Positions 1 through 12,800 of a stretch of DNA of 64,000 nt are shown here, piece by piece. Source of the stretch: Proteles cristata cristata (taxonomy: Eukaryota > Chordata > Mammalia > Carnivora > Hyaenidae); assembly GCA_017311185.1 (NCBI GenBank), contig JAESUZ010000425.1, forward strand, positions 434,001 to 498,000, written 5' to 3'. The position numbers and the translations under genes were made by a program. Every line of letters begins with the position of its first letter. Positions within the stretch are counted from its first letter, which is position 1. The notes beneath the pieces were generated by a model, which had not been told where the DNA came from, did not search any database, and was given only the letters and a program-made list of their open reading frames with translations.

Positions 1-460
1 CCTTGAATGTCAGGAAAATGACCGCATTGCCTGCCAGCACAGGCCACAGGCTCCCCATTTGATCCATAGTCCATAAGGCCCATCCCAGCGTAAGAAATTC
101 AGCCCAATAGCTCTTCTGAAGGATAACGCCACAAGAGCTTTAACCCTCATTATGTCCCATATCTGCCGAGCTGGGGCCCTGGCCACTCCCAGCTTCCTTC
201 CCTGGGCAGCCCCAGCACACGGCCCAAGACCCAGCCCAGGGCCTCACCTCTGTTCCCTGGCTCACTCCTCCACATGCAGCCCACTCCTGCTGGTCTGGTG
301 TTGAATTTTTAATTTACAGAAAGAAATCCTAAGCTAAGTATTTTTTTGTAGTAGGCAAAAAACAAAACGAAACAAAACAGCCTGAAGTCTTCTTTATATA
401 TAGCATTGCTGTTAAATGTCAGTCTCCTTCGTTTTTTTGTTTGTTTGTTTGTTTGTTTTG

Positions 461-662
461 TTTTTTACTTATTTCTGAGAGAGAGAGACAGCATGAGCAG
501 GGGAGGGTCAGAGAAAGAGGGAGACACAGAATGTGAAGCAGGCTCCAGGCTCTGAGCTAGCTGTCAGCACAGAGCCTGACACGGGGCTCGAACCCACGAG
601 CCATAAGATCATGACTTGAGCTGAAGTTGGATGCTCAACATCCTGAGCCACCCAGGTGCCCC
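461..662 (-). repeat. CAN-SINE
   Basis: Antisense tRNA-Lys SINE from the A-rich tail side to GGTGCCCC. A (GTTT)n tract at about 432-460 abuts the tail. Confidence 0.88.
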
Positions 663-1884
663 TCAATCTCCTTCGTTTTAACTGCTGGATAGGATCCCAC
701 CTGAAGAATAAAGCAGAGCTCATTCCCCTATTGAAAGGCAGTACGTTGAAATCACTGTTTTGCTAGCACAGCAACACTTCTGTATCCTGGACCATGTTTT
801 GTTATGTACAGGTTGAAGACTTTCCCTGAGGCATATATTAATGCCCCAAAGTGGAGGCTGGTTGCTGGCTCTGGGGTAAGGTCATCTCTAACGAAAATAG
901 ATATTGCCAGAATATTCCTCTGACTGGTTCTACTAATTCACACATCTGCTGTGAAAATGAAGAATTTTAATTGGCCAGAACCTCACCCCACTCCGTTATA
1001 ATAAATCCCTGGGAACTCTACACTCTTCACCTTGCCCGTAGGAGAACCACTTTACTGACTACAGAGTGTGAGGAAAACCACATGCTGCTGTAGGAGCAGT
1101 AATTCAGTACCTCTTGATGGGTTTCATTTCACAATAGAATTTTTGCAGGCTTTTGGGCAGATATGTAGTAGGTCAATGCATGGCTTTCAAAAGCCACTTG
1201 GAATCCATTCTCTTGGTAGAAGATTTGAGCCTCTGTCTTTCAGTAATTAGAGAGCAAGCTAATTAGGGAAGCTAACATATCAGGAAGGGTAGAGAATATT
1301 TGAGTAGTGCAAGGAGCTTGATGTATATGTAAAGTGTGGTAATACTTGTTTTTAAGCACACATGGCAACTTTATGAAGATTTGCCACATACCAAGGCCAC
1401 ATACATAGGCCAAGCGGCAAATTTCAGTCAAGACAAAGACATGGAAGGCTCTGGAAACACTGCGGAATGAAGGCAGATAACTGAATGAAAACATAAGCCA
1501 GAAAACCATCACCTGAATGGAAACTATGTGTTTGAAAAAATTTTCGCCTGAACAGAAACTATAAATGGCAGTTTCAAAATATGTGTTACCTAACAGTAAA
1601 ACTACTTTACAAAGAACACACGGGATGATGTAACCCAGGGAGGTTGTGGCAAGTTTTAAATGTTAAGATGCTTAACATTGGAAGAAGAAGAAAAAAGAAG
1701 AAACTCATGAGTAACTATATTAACCAACAAAGAACGTGAGTTACTATTTTGAAATATTTGAACTATTTTGAGGTACTCTTTTGATCATTTTTCAAATGAT
1801 TTTTAAACATTTGTGACTTTGTTCTAATCTTGTGCATACTTTTTAAAAAATAGTGAAAGAGAGAAAACATCACCAGCTCTTCCT
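663..1884. other. Non-coding stretch, nothing recognised
   Basis: Short open frames at 1068-1250 (+) and 1240-1512 (-) have no recognisable domain, and I see no splice pattern or transposon. Confidence 0.5.
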
Positions 1885-2231
1885 ATGAGGCTAGAATAAC
1901 CTTGACCCTAAACCAGAAAAAATACAGAAAGGAAAATAACAGGTAAAGGCAGCATACGCAAACATCCCAGAGGAATAGGAAACACAATCCAGCAATGAAT
2001 GAAAAAGATAGTGTGTACGAAATATGAAGAGTAGTGCAGGAATACAGCTAGTTAAACAGTAGAAAATCAGTGTAATTCACAGCATAAATGGTTTAAAGAA
2101 GGAAAACTATGTGATTTTTTTTTTGAAAGATGCATGAAAAAAGAATCTCAACATAAAGCATCCACTACTTAAAATTCAGCCTACATTAACGGTAAAACCT
2201 CAGTAAAATTGAAATAAAAAGGAACTTCCTT
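1885..2231 (+). mobile_element. Old LINE-1 ORF2 fragment, first part
   Basis: Diverged sense L1 (ACCCTAAACCAGAAAAAATACAG, AAATTGAAATAAAAAGGAACTTCC-type text). The L1 text continues at 2931 after an insertion. Confidence 0.6.
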
Positions 2232-2926
2232 GGGAAGCATCTTGGGCATGGAAGTGCTCAGCTGTTACTAAGAAATCTATGTCAGGACTTACTCATTAGA
2301 CTTGCAGTATAAGGAAGTACAGTGGGAAGAGATGTGTGCGGTTATGTTCCTATTTACTTTCTAGTGATAACCGCTACTGTATGTGAATCTCTTTGGCTGT
2401 ACTCTGGGAATACATTAAGCGATTCAGTGGGAACCTACCGCCTTGCTAATAGTTGAGGAGTATAGATTAGATAATGAGTTATTTTAGAGCATTATGCTTT
2501 GTGTACTCTCTTACTTTATGTCTCATTTTTAATTGAACAATAAAAGAATGCAGTATTTCAATTGCAACTCTGCCAATATCTTTATCTAGAGGCCTGCTGC
2601 CATTTTCGTCATCAAGAAAGGCAGGATTACCCTTTTGTTCTTTCAGCTGGTGTTGGGTAGTGTACTCTTGGTTATCAAATACTCATAGTTTGGGGACTTT
2701 GAAATGGTAAATATTCGTGGTGTGTAAAAAGCATGATACATAACTGTATGATCTTCATTACATTAAAATGCTTATTTGCAGATACACACATGGGACCTAG
2801 AGGTCAAACTGTAAACTGCCTGTGATTATGGATGACTTTGTTCTTTGTTTCTTGTGTTTTTCAGTTTCCCTTTATGCACATGTTAACCCTAAAACAATAC
2901 AATTATTTTAAAACCTAAAAAAAAAA
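2232..2926 (+). pseudogene. Probable processed retrocopy of an unidentified mRNA 3' end
   Basis: About 0.7 kb of AU-rich, UTR-like sequence ending in a run of ten A, inserted in an old L1. L1 text stops at GGAACTTCCTT (2221-2231) and resumes at GAAGCTTCCTT (2927-2937), a 9/11 duplication. This is the pattern of L1-driven retroposition. I do not recognise the parent gene and see no coding frame. Confidence 0.45.
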
Positions 2927-2930
2927 GAAG

Positions 2931-2993
2931 CTTCCTTAAATGATAAAAAGTGTGCACAAAATACTACAGCAAACATAATTTTTCTTTGAAAAT
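2931..2993 (+). mobile_element. Old LINE-1 ORF2 fragment, second part
   Basis: Continues the L1 begun at 1885: CTTCCTTAAATGATAAAAAG, then CTACAGCAAACATAAT. Confidence 0.55.
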
Positions 2994-3436
2994 TTTTTGA
3001 TGTGTACTGACTTTTGAGAGACAGATTGCGAGTGGGAGAGGTGCAGAGAGAGGGAGGGGAGACACAGAATCTGAAACAGGCTCCAGGGGTGCCTAGGTGG
3101 CTTAGTCGGTTAAGCGTACGACTTTCACTTAGGTCATGATCTCACGGTTCGTGGGTTCGAGCCCCGCGTCGGGCTCTGTGCTGACTGCCAGCTCAGAGCC
3201 TGGAGCCTGTTTCGGAGCCTCTCTCTCCCTCCCCTCCTCACTCACGCTGTCTCTCTCTCTCTCTCCTAGAAATAAATAAAACATTAAAAACAAAACAAAA
3301 CAAAACAAAAAAAAACAGGCTCCAGTCTCTGAGCTCTCATCACAGAGCCCATCGAGGGGCTCGAACTCGGGAATGGCGAGATCATGACCTAGGTGGCAGT
3401 GGGGAGCTTAACTGACTGAGCCATTCTGGTTCCCTG
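2994..3436 (-). repeat. CAN-SINE split by a younger CAN-SINE
   Basis: Antisense SINE halves at 2994-3086 and 3326-3436 join at the 13-bp repeat AAACAGGCTCCAG (3074-3086, 3313-3325), which is the duplication made by the inner insertion. Confidence 0.88.
3087..3312 (+). repeat. CAN-SINE, inner nested copy
   Basis: Sense copy of the young type (GACTTTCACTTAGG, CTCCTAGAAATAAATAAA) with a (CAAAA)n tail, bounded by the 13-bp duplication inside an antisense SINE. Confidence 0.92.
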
Positions 3437-3723
3437 AGGAATGTAACTGAACAAAGCAAGTGGCAGAAAATTCAGTGTAACTTCATTTTGATGAAGATCA
3501 AAAACAATCAAAATGAAATATATGTTTTTTAAGGATACAGTGTGTGGTTGAAAAAGAAGAAATGTAAGGATAGGGGAATATTTTGCATAATGTAGCCAGG
3601 GGGTGGGGGCGGGGAGAGGCTGGCAGAGGGGTTGGTGAGAGCATCCACGGCCTGCGAGGCGCTGGTTCTCTTTTTCCTTGAGCTGGGGGAGGACACAGAA
3701 GGAGTTTTTAAAATAATTGTTGC

Positions 3724-3953
3724 CAGGGGCGCCTGGGTGGCTTAGTCGGTTGGGCGTCCGGCTTTCGCTTAGGTCATGATCTCGCGGTTCGTGGGTTCGA
3801 GCCCCGCGTCGGGCTCTGTGCTGGCTGCCGGCTCAGAGCCTGGAGCCTGTTTCGGTCTGTGACTCCCTCTCTCTCTGACCCTCCCCTGCTCACGCTGTCT
3901 CTCTCTCTCTCCTAGAAATAAATAAAAAAACTTAAAAAAAAAAAATAAAAAAT
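3724..3953 (+). repeat. CAN-SINE, young
   Basis: Sense, near-consensus, with A and B box regions (TGGCTTAGTCGG, GGTTCGAGCCCC). Perfect 14-bp duplication AAAATAATTGTTGC at 3710-3723 and 3954-3967. Confidence 0.93.
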
Positions 3954-4042
3954 AAAATAATTGTTGCTCTTCATATCCTGTACAGAGAATATAAGCAATT
4001 ATTTTGTGTATATCTAATAGTCCATATTAAAACAAGAAAAAG

Positions 4043-4229
4043 GGGCACGTGGGCTGCTAAGTCGGTTAAGTATCCTGACGTCAGCTCAGGTCATGATCTC
4101 ATCATTTGAGAGTTCAAGTCCTGGGTAGGGTCTGCACTGACAGTGTGGAGCCTGCTTCAGATTCTCTATCTCTCCCTCCCTACTCCTCTCTCTCTTTCAA
4201 AATAAATAAATAAAATAAAAAATAAAAAA
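4043..4229 (+). repeat. CAN-SINE, old
   Basis: Diverged sense copy (GGCACGTGGGCTGCTAAGTCGG) with a (AATA)n tail. Confidence 0.82.
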
Positions 4230-4985
4230 TCTACTTGGTCCTGATAACCCTTTTGTTTATTTGCTTTCTGTTATTATTAATTTTGTATTTGGCATACTAA
4301 TGTTTACTTTGATTTTGTATGTATATATATTTTTAAGTTTATTTATTTTATTTTTGAGAGAGAGAGAACAAGCAGGGGAGGGGCAGAGAGAGAGGGAGAG
4401 AGAGAATCCCAAACAGGTTCTATGCTGTCAGAGCAGAGCCCAATGAGGGGCTCAAACTCACGAACTGTGAGATCATGACCTGAGCCGAAACCAAGAGTCA
4501 GACACTCAACTGACACAGCCACCCAGGCAGCCCTTGTGTGTGTATTTCTAAGTGAAATTGGTCTGTAGATTTCTTGCCTGGTTTTGGTATGAAGCTATGG
4601 AAGTAGCCTCATAAACTGGGTTAGGAAGTATTCTTGTTTTAAAACTTTTTATTCTGTGGAGGAGTTTGTTGAGGATTATCTTTAATTTGAAGGTTTGTTA
4701 AATCTCGCCCATAAAGACATCAGGGCCTGGTACTGGTTTTTGTTGTTGTTTTTGATGGAGGGAAATTAGTGACTCACACTTAAAATTTTTAATGGTTATT
4801 GATCTATTCATCTTATGCCTTTGTTCTGAGGTGAGGTTTGGTGATTGACACTTATTTAGATAATTGTTCATTTAATCTATATGTGAAAATACATTGGCAT
4901 AGCTTTTGTGGTGGTCTCCAATAAATTTTACAATCTCTCTTGTATCTCCCTGATAAATCCTTAAAGATTTTTTATCAATATATCA
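4230..4985 (-). mobile_element. Old LINE-1 ORF2 fragment, antisense
   Basis: Antisense L1 text on both sides of the SINE at 4331-4533, for example GTATGAAGCTATGGAAGTAGCC and GTTGAGGATTATCTTTAATTT. Confidence 0.55.
4331..4533 (-). repeat. CAN-SINE
   Basis: Antisense copy ending GCCACCCAGGCAGCCC, lying in old antisense L1 sequence. Confidence 0.85.
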
Positions 4986-4999
4986 GTTGATCCTTTTTC

Positions 5000-5535
5000 T
5001 CTGTCTCTCTCTGTCCTGTCTTCCTCTCTGAACAGTATGGTTTAGTGGGAACTATACAAGGTAGAAGGAAACTTGCAGAAAAGATTCTCTCCTCGTCCAG
5101 ATCTTAGTCTCTCCGAACCATTTGCTTAAGGAAGCCCGACCTTGGCCTTTGGGTCCAGTTTTAACCAGAAACCTGTGAAATCAGTTAAGTCAGAATCCCC
5201 CACCCCTGATATTTGAGCACCCTCAAATAATGATCTGATCCATTTCTCTACCACTACCACCCCGTCCCCGTCGCCCCTGCATCTGTTAGGTATGTGATCA
5301 CTCCCGGCCTGTCTTCAGTCAGAACCCTGTTAGGTCTTGGCAAGAATTACTCTACTTTCTTGGTAATTTCCCACCCACTGACTGCCCCACCCTGCTCCTT
5401 GCTTATAAATCACCACTCTTGTGAATTTGGAGTTGAGTTTAATCTGTCTCCCCTACTGCAAACCCACCATAGCAGTCAACGTCAATAAAGTGTGTCTCAC
5501 CTGCAATGAGTGTCAGAACAGGTTTTCATTAACAT
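5000..5535 (+). repeat. Possible solo LTR
   Basis: A TATAAA at about 5404, a pyrimidine-rich tract, an AATAAA at about 5485 and a GTGTCTCACC segment have the spacing of a retroviral U3-R-U5. No clear TG...CA ends or target duplication were found, so the limits are uncertain. Confidence 0.35.
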
Positions 5536-7680
5536 ATGAAAATGAGTAATTACAATATGGTTAATGAGGCCCGGAGATGAAAGTACATAATAAGGTCTGT
5601 GAGGGTTACAAGGGAATCAGTTGGAGGCTTGTAAAGTTTCAAGAATTTGGAAAATAATTAAGACAAGTGGCGAGATGGTGTTTAGAATGAAACAAGACTA
5701 GGGAAATAATATGTGGGGGAGACTGAGAGAAATTAGCCCACCTTTATGGGCAGGGCAAGGAAAGACCCATAAAACAAGTGTCTACAAGAGCTTAGCTGTC
5801 TGATGGATATTTCAGTATTTTATGTCCAAAATGAAGCTCTTGGGTTTTTTTCCCTTAACGTTTTCCCCTAAAATACTAACTCAGTTTCCCAGATCATAAA
5901 AGTATACCACATTCCCTTCTGTGTTGAACAAGCCAAAAGCTTGATAGGAGCTGTGAGGACCTTGCATGGTGGATGCACGTGTTGGGCGTGTTTGGAGACA
6001 CGCAGGGCTGGAGATGGATGCCTTCCCAGCATTCCGTGGCCTGTGGGGTTTGTCCTGGGAGTTCTGATGGCTGGACTCGGGGAACCCGTCAGTGCATAGT
6101 TTCAAGGAGAGCTGAGGCTGTAAAAAAATGTTAGAGTAATGATAATTTTCATCCAGAATGAGAGTTCTGGCTGAAGAAATACAGTGGATATTCCTCATAG
6201 TCACCAGTGGTGGGGCAAATAGTACAATTCATATACTCTTTCAGTGTTAAAATGGATTAGTTGACAGGAAAATCCAAACCTTTAAACTTTGTTTCAAGTG
6301 AGACAAGCTGAGCGTCATCGTCAGAAGGAAGGCACCTGACGGTCCACTTCCAATGTGACTCTTTCATCCAGATGATACTTCCGTGTGACCCAAGCCAGTG
6401 CGGTCCCCAGAAACCCATCGTGAATTCCATACTGTCTGACAGAACGTCTTACACGTGGACTCACAGACTCAGGTGAGTGCCTGTAGATCTGTGTGTTAGT
6501 AACCTGAACCCAACACGTTTTCTGGTTTGCTGGTCACCAGAGAAACCTGATGTTCCTTATGCCCCAGCACTGCCCTGTTCCCTTTCTCTTTCTGTCAGCA
6601 CAGGGCTCCCACCGTGAGCCTGAGGGTCCCTAGTCCATGGTGGTCACGGGGCTCTGAAGACGAGCAGCCATGGACTCTGTGAGACGGAACCTGAGTGCTG
6701 GCAGGTGCTCAGTCTCGGCCTCTCCCAGATCACCCGGGACATGTGTCAGTGGTTTATACTCTTGTTCATGGTCATGTGAGGACACCTGGTGTCTGAGGGG
6801 AGAAGCGGGGATGAGACTTCCCAGTAATGAGGTGTTTTCTTCTGCCAGTTCCCTGCTGAGGGTGGGTTTTTATTTGTGTTTGCTTTCTGTTTTGTTTTTG
6901 TTTTTTAGTATATTCAAGCATGAGGAACCAAAACAAAAGATAAACAGGAGAAAATGTAGTTTGGATTATTTTATTCTACTTGGTCCCATAAAGTACAGAC
7001 ATGCAAAAATTATCAATTGAACACAGGACACAAAGAAAACAGAAGAATGCAAGTGGGGTGACCCGACCGGTGACTCTCTGCCTCTTTAGCTGCAACGTAC
7101 AGGACAGAGCTGGCCACCAGCGGGGCAGCCAGGAAGCAGCGTCCCAGGCTGTGGCTCAGGAAGGGTCTGTTGCAGGTGGGACCTCGCCCCAGTCCGTGTG
7201 CTCCGTCAGCCGTCCCACTGCCCCACCAGCTCCATCCTAACCGAGTCTGGAGACCTCCCAGCCCAGGGGAACACCGGGAGAATCATGTCCCGCTGGACAG
7301 AATGCACCCCCCACTCCTCTCTGGCCTCTCGCAGAATCTGGGACCCAGCGGAACCAGGGCCCCCGGGCCCCCTTGGCCACCTTAACCGCACGCATCATTC
7401 AAACGTTCATTTCTGGTGTTCACACAGGCTCAGCCTGCACGCACCCCCTCTATTACAGGTCTTTCCCTCCACCAGCTCTGAAGCAAGATCATGAGAGTCA
7501 CTGTTGGATTTTTCTGCTCCTCCCGGGCCCACGTGGAAACTGTCACCAAAGCCACCATAGGTCCCCCACTTATGCCAATATTCCTCATGTTTCTCTACCA
7601 CCTTCTTGTCCACTCCAACCACTAGTCCACATTGTCATTTCCTACACGGACCTGGCCGGGTCTAACCACTCTTCCAAGGG
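5536..7680. other. Non-coding stretch, nothing recognised
   Basis: Open frames at 5881-6204 (-), 6670-7020 (+) and 7001-7240 (+) have no recognisable domain; the hydrophobic stretch in the 6670 frame is low-complexity. No fossil CEACAM exon was seen. Confidence 0.45.
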
Positions 7681-8195
7681 GATTAGGTTCCTACTGTTGC
7701 TGTAACAAATTACCACACACTTAGTGGCTTAAAACAACACAATTTGTTAATCTTACTGTTTTTTATTTTTATTTATTTACTTAGAGAGAGAGAGGAAGGG
7801 GCAGAGACACAGAGAGAATCTTAGGCAGGATCCCCATTGTCAGCGCAGAGCCCAACATGGGGCTTGAACCACCAACCGGAAGATCATCATGGCCTGAGCC
7901 AAAACCAAGAGTTGGACGCTTAACTGACTGAGCTACCCAGGTTCCCCAGTCTTCATTTTTTTATTTTACTGTTAGGTTAGAAGCCTGACACAGATGTCTC
8001 CATAGGGACCCTCCAACATAATCTCCCTATTCAAAGACCAGCCTATTCACAACCTGAATTCCTCATTGCTATGCCCAGTCCCATGTTCACAGGCACTGGG
8101 GACCAGGGTGTGAACATCTTGGGGTGTCACACTTCTGCCTACCACACTCAGTTTCCACCGTTTCCTCTATGGGGCCTTTTGTACCTGGCAAGCAC
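7681..8195 (+). repeat. Old interspersed repeat, split by a SINE
   Basis: Starts TGCTGTAACAAATTACCACA and CTTAGTGGCTTAAAACAAC, a text common in mammalian genomes, and resumes after the SINE at 7760-7947. I cannot name the family with certainty. Confidence 0.5.
7760..7947 (-). repeat. CAN-SINE
   Basis: Antisense, moderately diverged, with TTACTGTT repeated on both sides. Confidence 0.82.
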
Positions 8196-8210
8196 AGCCA
8201 TACCACTTTA

Positions 8211-8428
8211 TTTTATTTTTTTTAATACTTTTATTTATTTCTAGGAGAGAGAGAGACAGCGTGAGCAGGGGAGGGTCAGAGAGAGAGGGAGTCACAGACT
8301 GAAACAGGCTCCAGGCTCTGAGCTGGCAGTCAGCACAAAGCCCGACGCGGGGCTCGAACCTACGAACCGCGAGATCATGACCTAAGTGAAAGTCGGACGC
8401 TTAACCGACTAAGCCCCCCAGGCGCCCC
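8211..8428 (-). repeat. CAN-SINE, young
   Basis: Antisense, near-consensus. Perfect 15-bp duplication AGCCATACCACTTTA at 8196-8210 and 8429-8443. Confidence 0.93.
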
Positions 8429-8935
8429 AGCCATACCACTTTAAATGAGTCTGAATAATTGGTCATACACACAACACACACACACACACACAGGGAATCT
8501 ACAGGGTCCTGGACAGCTCTAGGCAGGCAGCAGCAGCAGCAGAACAGAGGAAACAACCCACGCGATGTCTGTGGGGCAGGGGTGTGTGAGGGTGGAGACC
8601 TGCAGGGAGGCGGGAGGGCACCGTGGAGCTGGGCACTGGCGCCCAGGGAGGAAGCAGGACTATGCTCAACAGAGAACCCATCTCTCTGTTGCAGCTGTGC
8701 ACAGAGGTTCCCTGGGCCAGGCTGCGAGTGTCTTGGCCCCAATACCTAACATGCACTAGGCTGTGGAATTTGCTGTCTGTGCCCCAAATGCGTGGGACTG
8801 GGGTTGACAGCGACATCCAAGGGAAACTTTTAATTCCAAACTCAAAAGCCTGTGCCTTGAAAATTAGAAAACACCCATGCATTCCTTATTAAACCCCCAG
8901 GGCAACACTACCCATATTTAAATTAGTAGCAAGTT

Positions 8936-9174
8936 GGGGCACCTGAGTGGCTCAGTTGGTTAAGCGTCTGACTTTGGCTCAGTTCGTGATCTTGGGGTTC
9001 ATGAGTTTGAGGCCCGCGCCGGGCTCTGTCCTAACAGCTTGGAACAGCTCGGAGCTTGGAGCCTGGAGCCTGCTTTGGATTCTGTGTCTCCCTCTCTCTC
9101 TGCCCCTCCCCAGCTCATGCTCTTTGTGTCTCTCTCTATCAAAATAAATAAACATTAAAATAAACAAATAAATA
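8936..9174 (+). repeat. CAN-SINE, first of a tandem pair
   Basis: Sense copy with an A-rich tail running straight into a second SINE. The outer duplication AAATTAGYAGCRAGTT lies at 8920-8935 and 9410-9425, outside both. Confidence 0.9.
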
Positions 9175-9409
9175 GGGTGCCTGGGTGGCTCAGTCAGTTG
9201 AGCGTCCGACTTCAGCTCAGGTCATGATCTCAGGGTTCGTGGGTTCGAGCCCCTCGTCGGGCTCTGTGCTGACAGCTCAGAACCTGGAGCCTGCTTCGGA
9301 TTCTGTGTCTCCCTCTCTCTCTGCCCCTCCCCTGCTCATGCTCTGCCAGTCTCTCTTCTCTCTCAAGAATAAATAAACATTAAAAATTTTTAAATAAATA
9401 AATAAAAAT
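9175..9409 (+). repeat. CAN-SINE, second of a tandem pair
   Basis: Sense copy that landed in the A-rich tail of the SINE at 8936. The shared outer duplication shows that it inserted later. Confidence 0.9.
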
Positions 9410-9839
9410 AAATTAGCAGCGAGTTCAGTCATTTCCCTGGTTACTCCCGACAGGTGGACTTACAAACACACAGAGAGGCCGACAAGCACCTGCAACCTCT
9501 CTTTCGCTCAGCAGCTGCCATGTCCTGGCAGATGGTTGATAATCAGGACAGAAAATCTGGTTGCATAGCCTCAGACTGGTGGGGACAGAGGTAGCGATAA
9601 CCACTCTGAGGACCTGGGGGTTGGAAAGCTGGGCACACAGCACTGCCCAGGCGTGATGGGGACAAAGGGCTGATGTAGGACTGGGTTGGGGAACAGAATT
9701 GAGGTGCCTTACCTGGAAGCACTAATCTCGGAAGTGACCATAGTTTGCAGGGAAAGGCTGGATTCTAAGAGGAAAACCTCTTAGGAATTGGAATTGACTC
9801 AGAGACAGGAGCTAAGTTGGCTGTGTACCACATATGTGC

Positions 9840-12800
9840 CCCATCATCTAACCACTCCTACCTCCAGAAATGATGGTCTCTCCTCATTTTAGAGCCCAGA
9901 CTCACCTGTGCTGTCTCACTACCCAGCCTGAGACACTGGGGTCTCATTCCTGCACTGCAGGGAGGGGGAAGCCGATTTTCCCCCAGACAGCCCAGGAATG
10001 GTGTCCTGCAGAATCAGGTCAGACAAGACCTCGTTCTCCCAACAACCCGAGCCTCATCTGGTCTTTATGGTGGAGCCTGGACACCACCTGCTCCCTCAGG
10101 CCCTGAGAGATCCTCTGCTAGGAATAATGCCACTTCTCTCCTGATTCTTCTGGCTAAGAAGGTTCTTGAAATACCCAGGAGGACCTGTGTCCCACTTGGA
10201 AAACCCAGTCTGGAATGTTCCACAGAAGGCCCATCAAGGCCAATGTGCACAGATCCTAAGTGACAGGGCCTTTAGGGATATAGGCTCACAGCCATTTACC
10301 CCAGGGCCCACATGTGGTGCTGGGCCCTCTGGGCCCTGAGTGTCAGTCTACAAGGCCCCTGTCCCTCGCACCATCCCTTCTCATTGGCAATGCCGTGGGC
10401 CTGGGTTGTCTCTGGTTATGAGTCCATGTGCCACATTCTCCAAAGTGAGGTTCTTCTCTGGGCACCCTGTTTACAGTCCCAAGAACTTCAAATTGAGCAA
10501 ATCTAAAGAGTATCTGAGGGTTGGGGCTTGGGGCAATGTAAATCCTTGCCTTGGTCAGGAGGTGGAAATGCTCAGCAGGAGTTGAGGCCGGCGCGTGAGT
10601 GCCCTCTAGTGGATCGTTCCTGCTGCTGGAAGAGCAAACAGGGCCCTGGACAGGAGGCAGGAGGGCTCAGCTTGGACAAAGGACACATTCAGGTTCAGAG
10701 GAGCCATATTTAATGGTGATGAACTTATGTCTGCTTGTGGCTCAGCAGCTGGAAGACTGGTTTTAGCCAAGGGCGTAACCACAAATCAGGACATCCCTGG
10801 GGTATGCGGTCAGGTTGGCTGAGGGAAATTCTGTAGCCATTGGGATGCAAAAACGTGTATGACCACATCGATATGTAATGTCATTAGCCATGTCCTCTGA
10901 TGTTCTGACCATCCTGAGAGGTATCTTGGCCATGAATGCAAAGTCATACTATGGATTTGGAAGAAATATTAAGAAGGAAATTATATCATAGGAGCTTCTC
11001 TCAGAATCATAGAGCTCGGCATCATTCCTTAAGGATGAATCTACACCCCTCCAAAATGGACTTAGCTGGGGACTGACTGGCCCGTGTTGGGGATCTCATT
11101 CTCAGCACCTGTGGGCTGACTCCCTGCCCTCTAATCCTGCGCCCCTCTCTGAACCACAAGAGTTTCTGATGCTCCATCATTAAGGATAGCGTTCCTTTTA
11201 GCCTCCTCAGCATTCATCTGTCCACCTCTGCTCTCTGCAGGCGGGAGACCAGCCAGACTATCCCTGCACAAGCTCAGGCCGCTGATTGGCAGGTGTTTGG
11301 GGAGAGCTGGGCGCCCCCTGGTGGCTGAGTCCCTACCACCACCAGAACCCTGAGCTCCTGGTCTCTGGCGGGGTCCAAGGACACAGCGAAATTCAGGAAA
11401 CCGAATCCCTCCCAGGAAGCAAGAAAACGGCACTCAGCTCTCACAGGCAGTTCCTTGGAGCTCCAGAGCGTAGCTCACACTGGTTCTGCCCTGATCCCGT
11501 GATGACCCGCCAAGATGTGACCAGATGGGACACACCAGTCTGGGCACCTTGGCTTGGAAGCGCTTTCCCACAAGGCTGCCCCATCCTATAAAGAAAGGAG
11601 TACTTCTCTCTAAGACAAAGAAGATTACATGAGGTGCAGAGTTTGGTCGGCTGGGGGTACCGAGAGGGCCCAGATCCCTGTGCGAGGGAGGCTGTGCTGA
11701 GGCAGTAGGAGGACGGAAGACAAGGTTTGTCAAGGTGCCAGCCAGGAGAGCAGCATCCAGAGCCAGGGCACAATCCATCCTTGGCTAAGTCCCTTGTGAC
11801 AAATGGGGCAGTCCTGTCCTTGTGCCCGGTGCAGACTCTGGGCAGACACGTCTACTTCAGCGACGCTGTCTTGGAGGATGGCGACGGCAGCCAGGCCAGA
11901 TATCTAGGCATCCCCATCTGTACCCGATAACAGATGCTCAAGAAATATGTGTGACATGGGTAAGAGAAACCACACCATAAAGCATGTCACCCCCCATGTG
12001 ACCCCTGGGGGTCAGAACCTGTTCCCTGTAGACACAGGGACACTGGTATCTGCATGGGAGGAGGCCAGCAAGTACCCGAGGCTGTCCCAGAGACAAGCCT
12101 TCACCCCTCAGAGATTCAGGAGGGAGGACAGAGACCTCCTAACAGCGAACATCTGACACCATTCACTCGCAGAAAACAGACAACCCCCACTCCATCTCTA
12201 CCTTGTGAGCCACTTCACCTCTCCCTGGAGATCCTGGGCAGCCTGTGTCTTTCCTCTTCTCTCGGAGATCTGACCTGGCACAACTCTAGATCTCGACCCC
12301 AGGTGGAGTTACCACCAGGGGAAGTCAGAGCCCCACTCTGACCTCAAAGGAAGTCAGGAGGTGACTCCTCATCCCTAGGGTGTCTGATCTGTGGGGATAC
12401 ATGGCTACGGTCCACTGAAGACATCTTACCACCCCCAGGAGTCCTGAGGAGTGAGAGGAACTTCCTGTGCAGGTCGGGACGGGAGAACCCAGGATCAGAA
12501 TTTGCTTCCATCTCAGAGCTCAGAGGGACTGAGGCTCCCACAGATGCCTCCTCTTCCCTAACAGAGGAACCCCCTCGAGACTCCTTGGATGAGTCTCCAG
12601 GTGGAGCTATTCTAGCTCCCAAGCCCTCTGGGGAGCCTAGAGCAAAGACAGGGACACAGATGACTTGAACGCAACAGGCCCCAGTGCTGATGGGGGAAAC
12701 AGGGCATTCTGAGGTGTCTTCTCCCCAAACCGCCAAGAGACCCTTCACGGGCCCATCCTTTGGAACCCTGGGAACACAGAGCACCACCAGAGGCAACACA

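Noticed and set aside
3100..3180. Functional tRNA-Lys gene
   Set aside because: The tRNA-like heads with A and B boxes belong to SINEs, with CT-rich bodies and A-rich tails.
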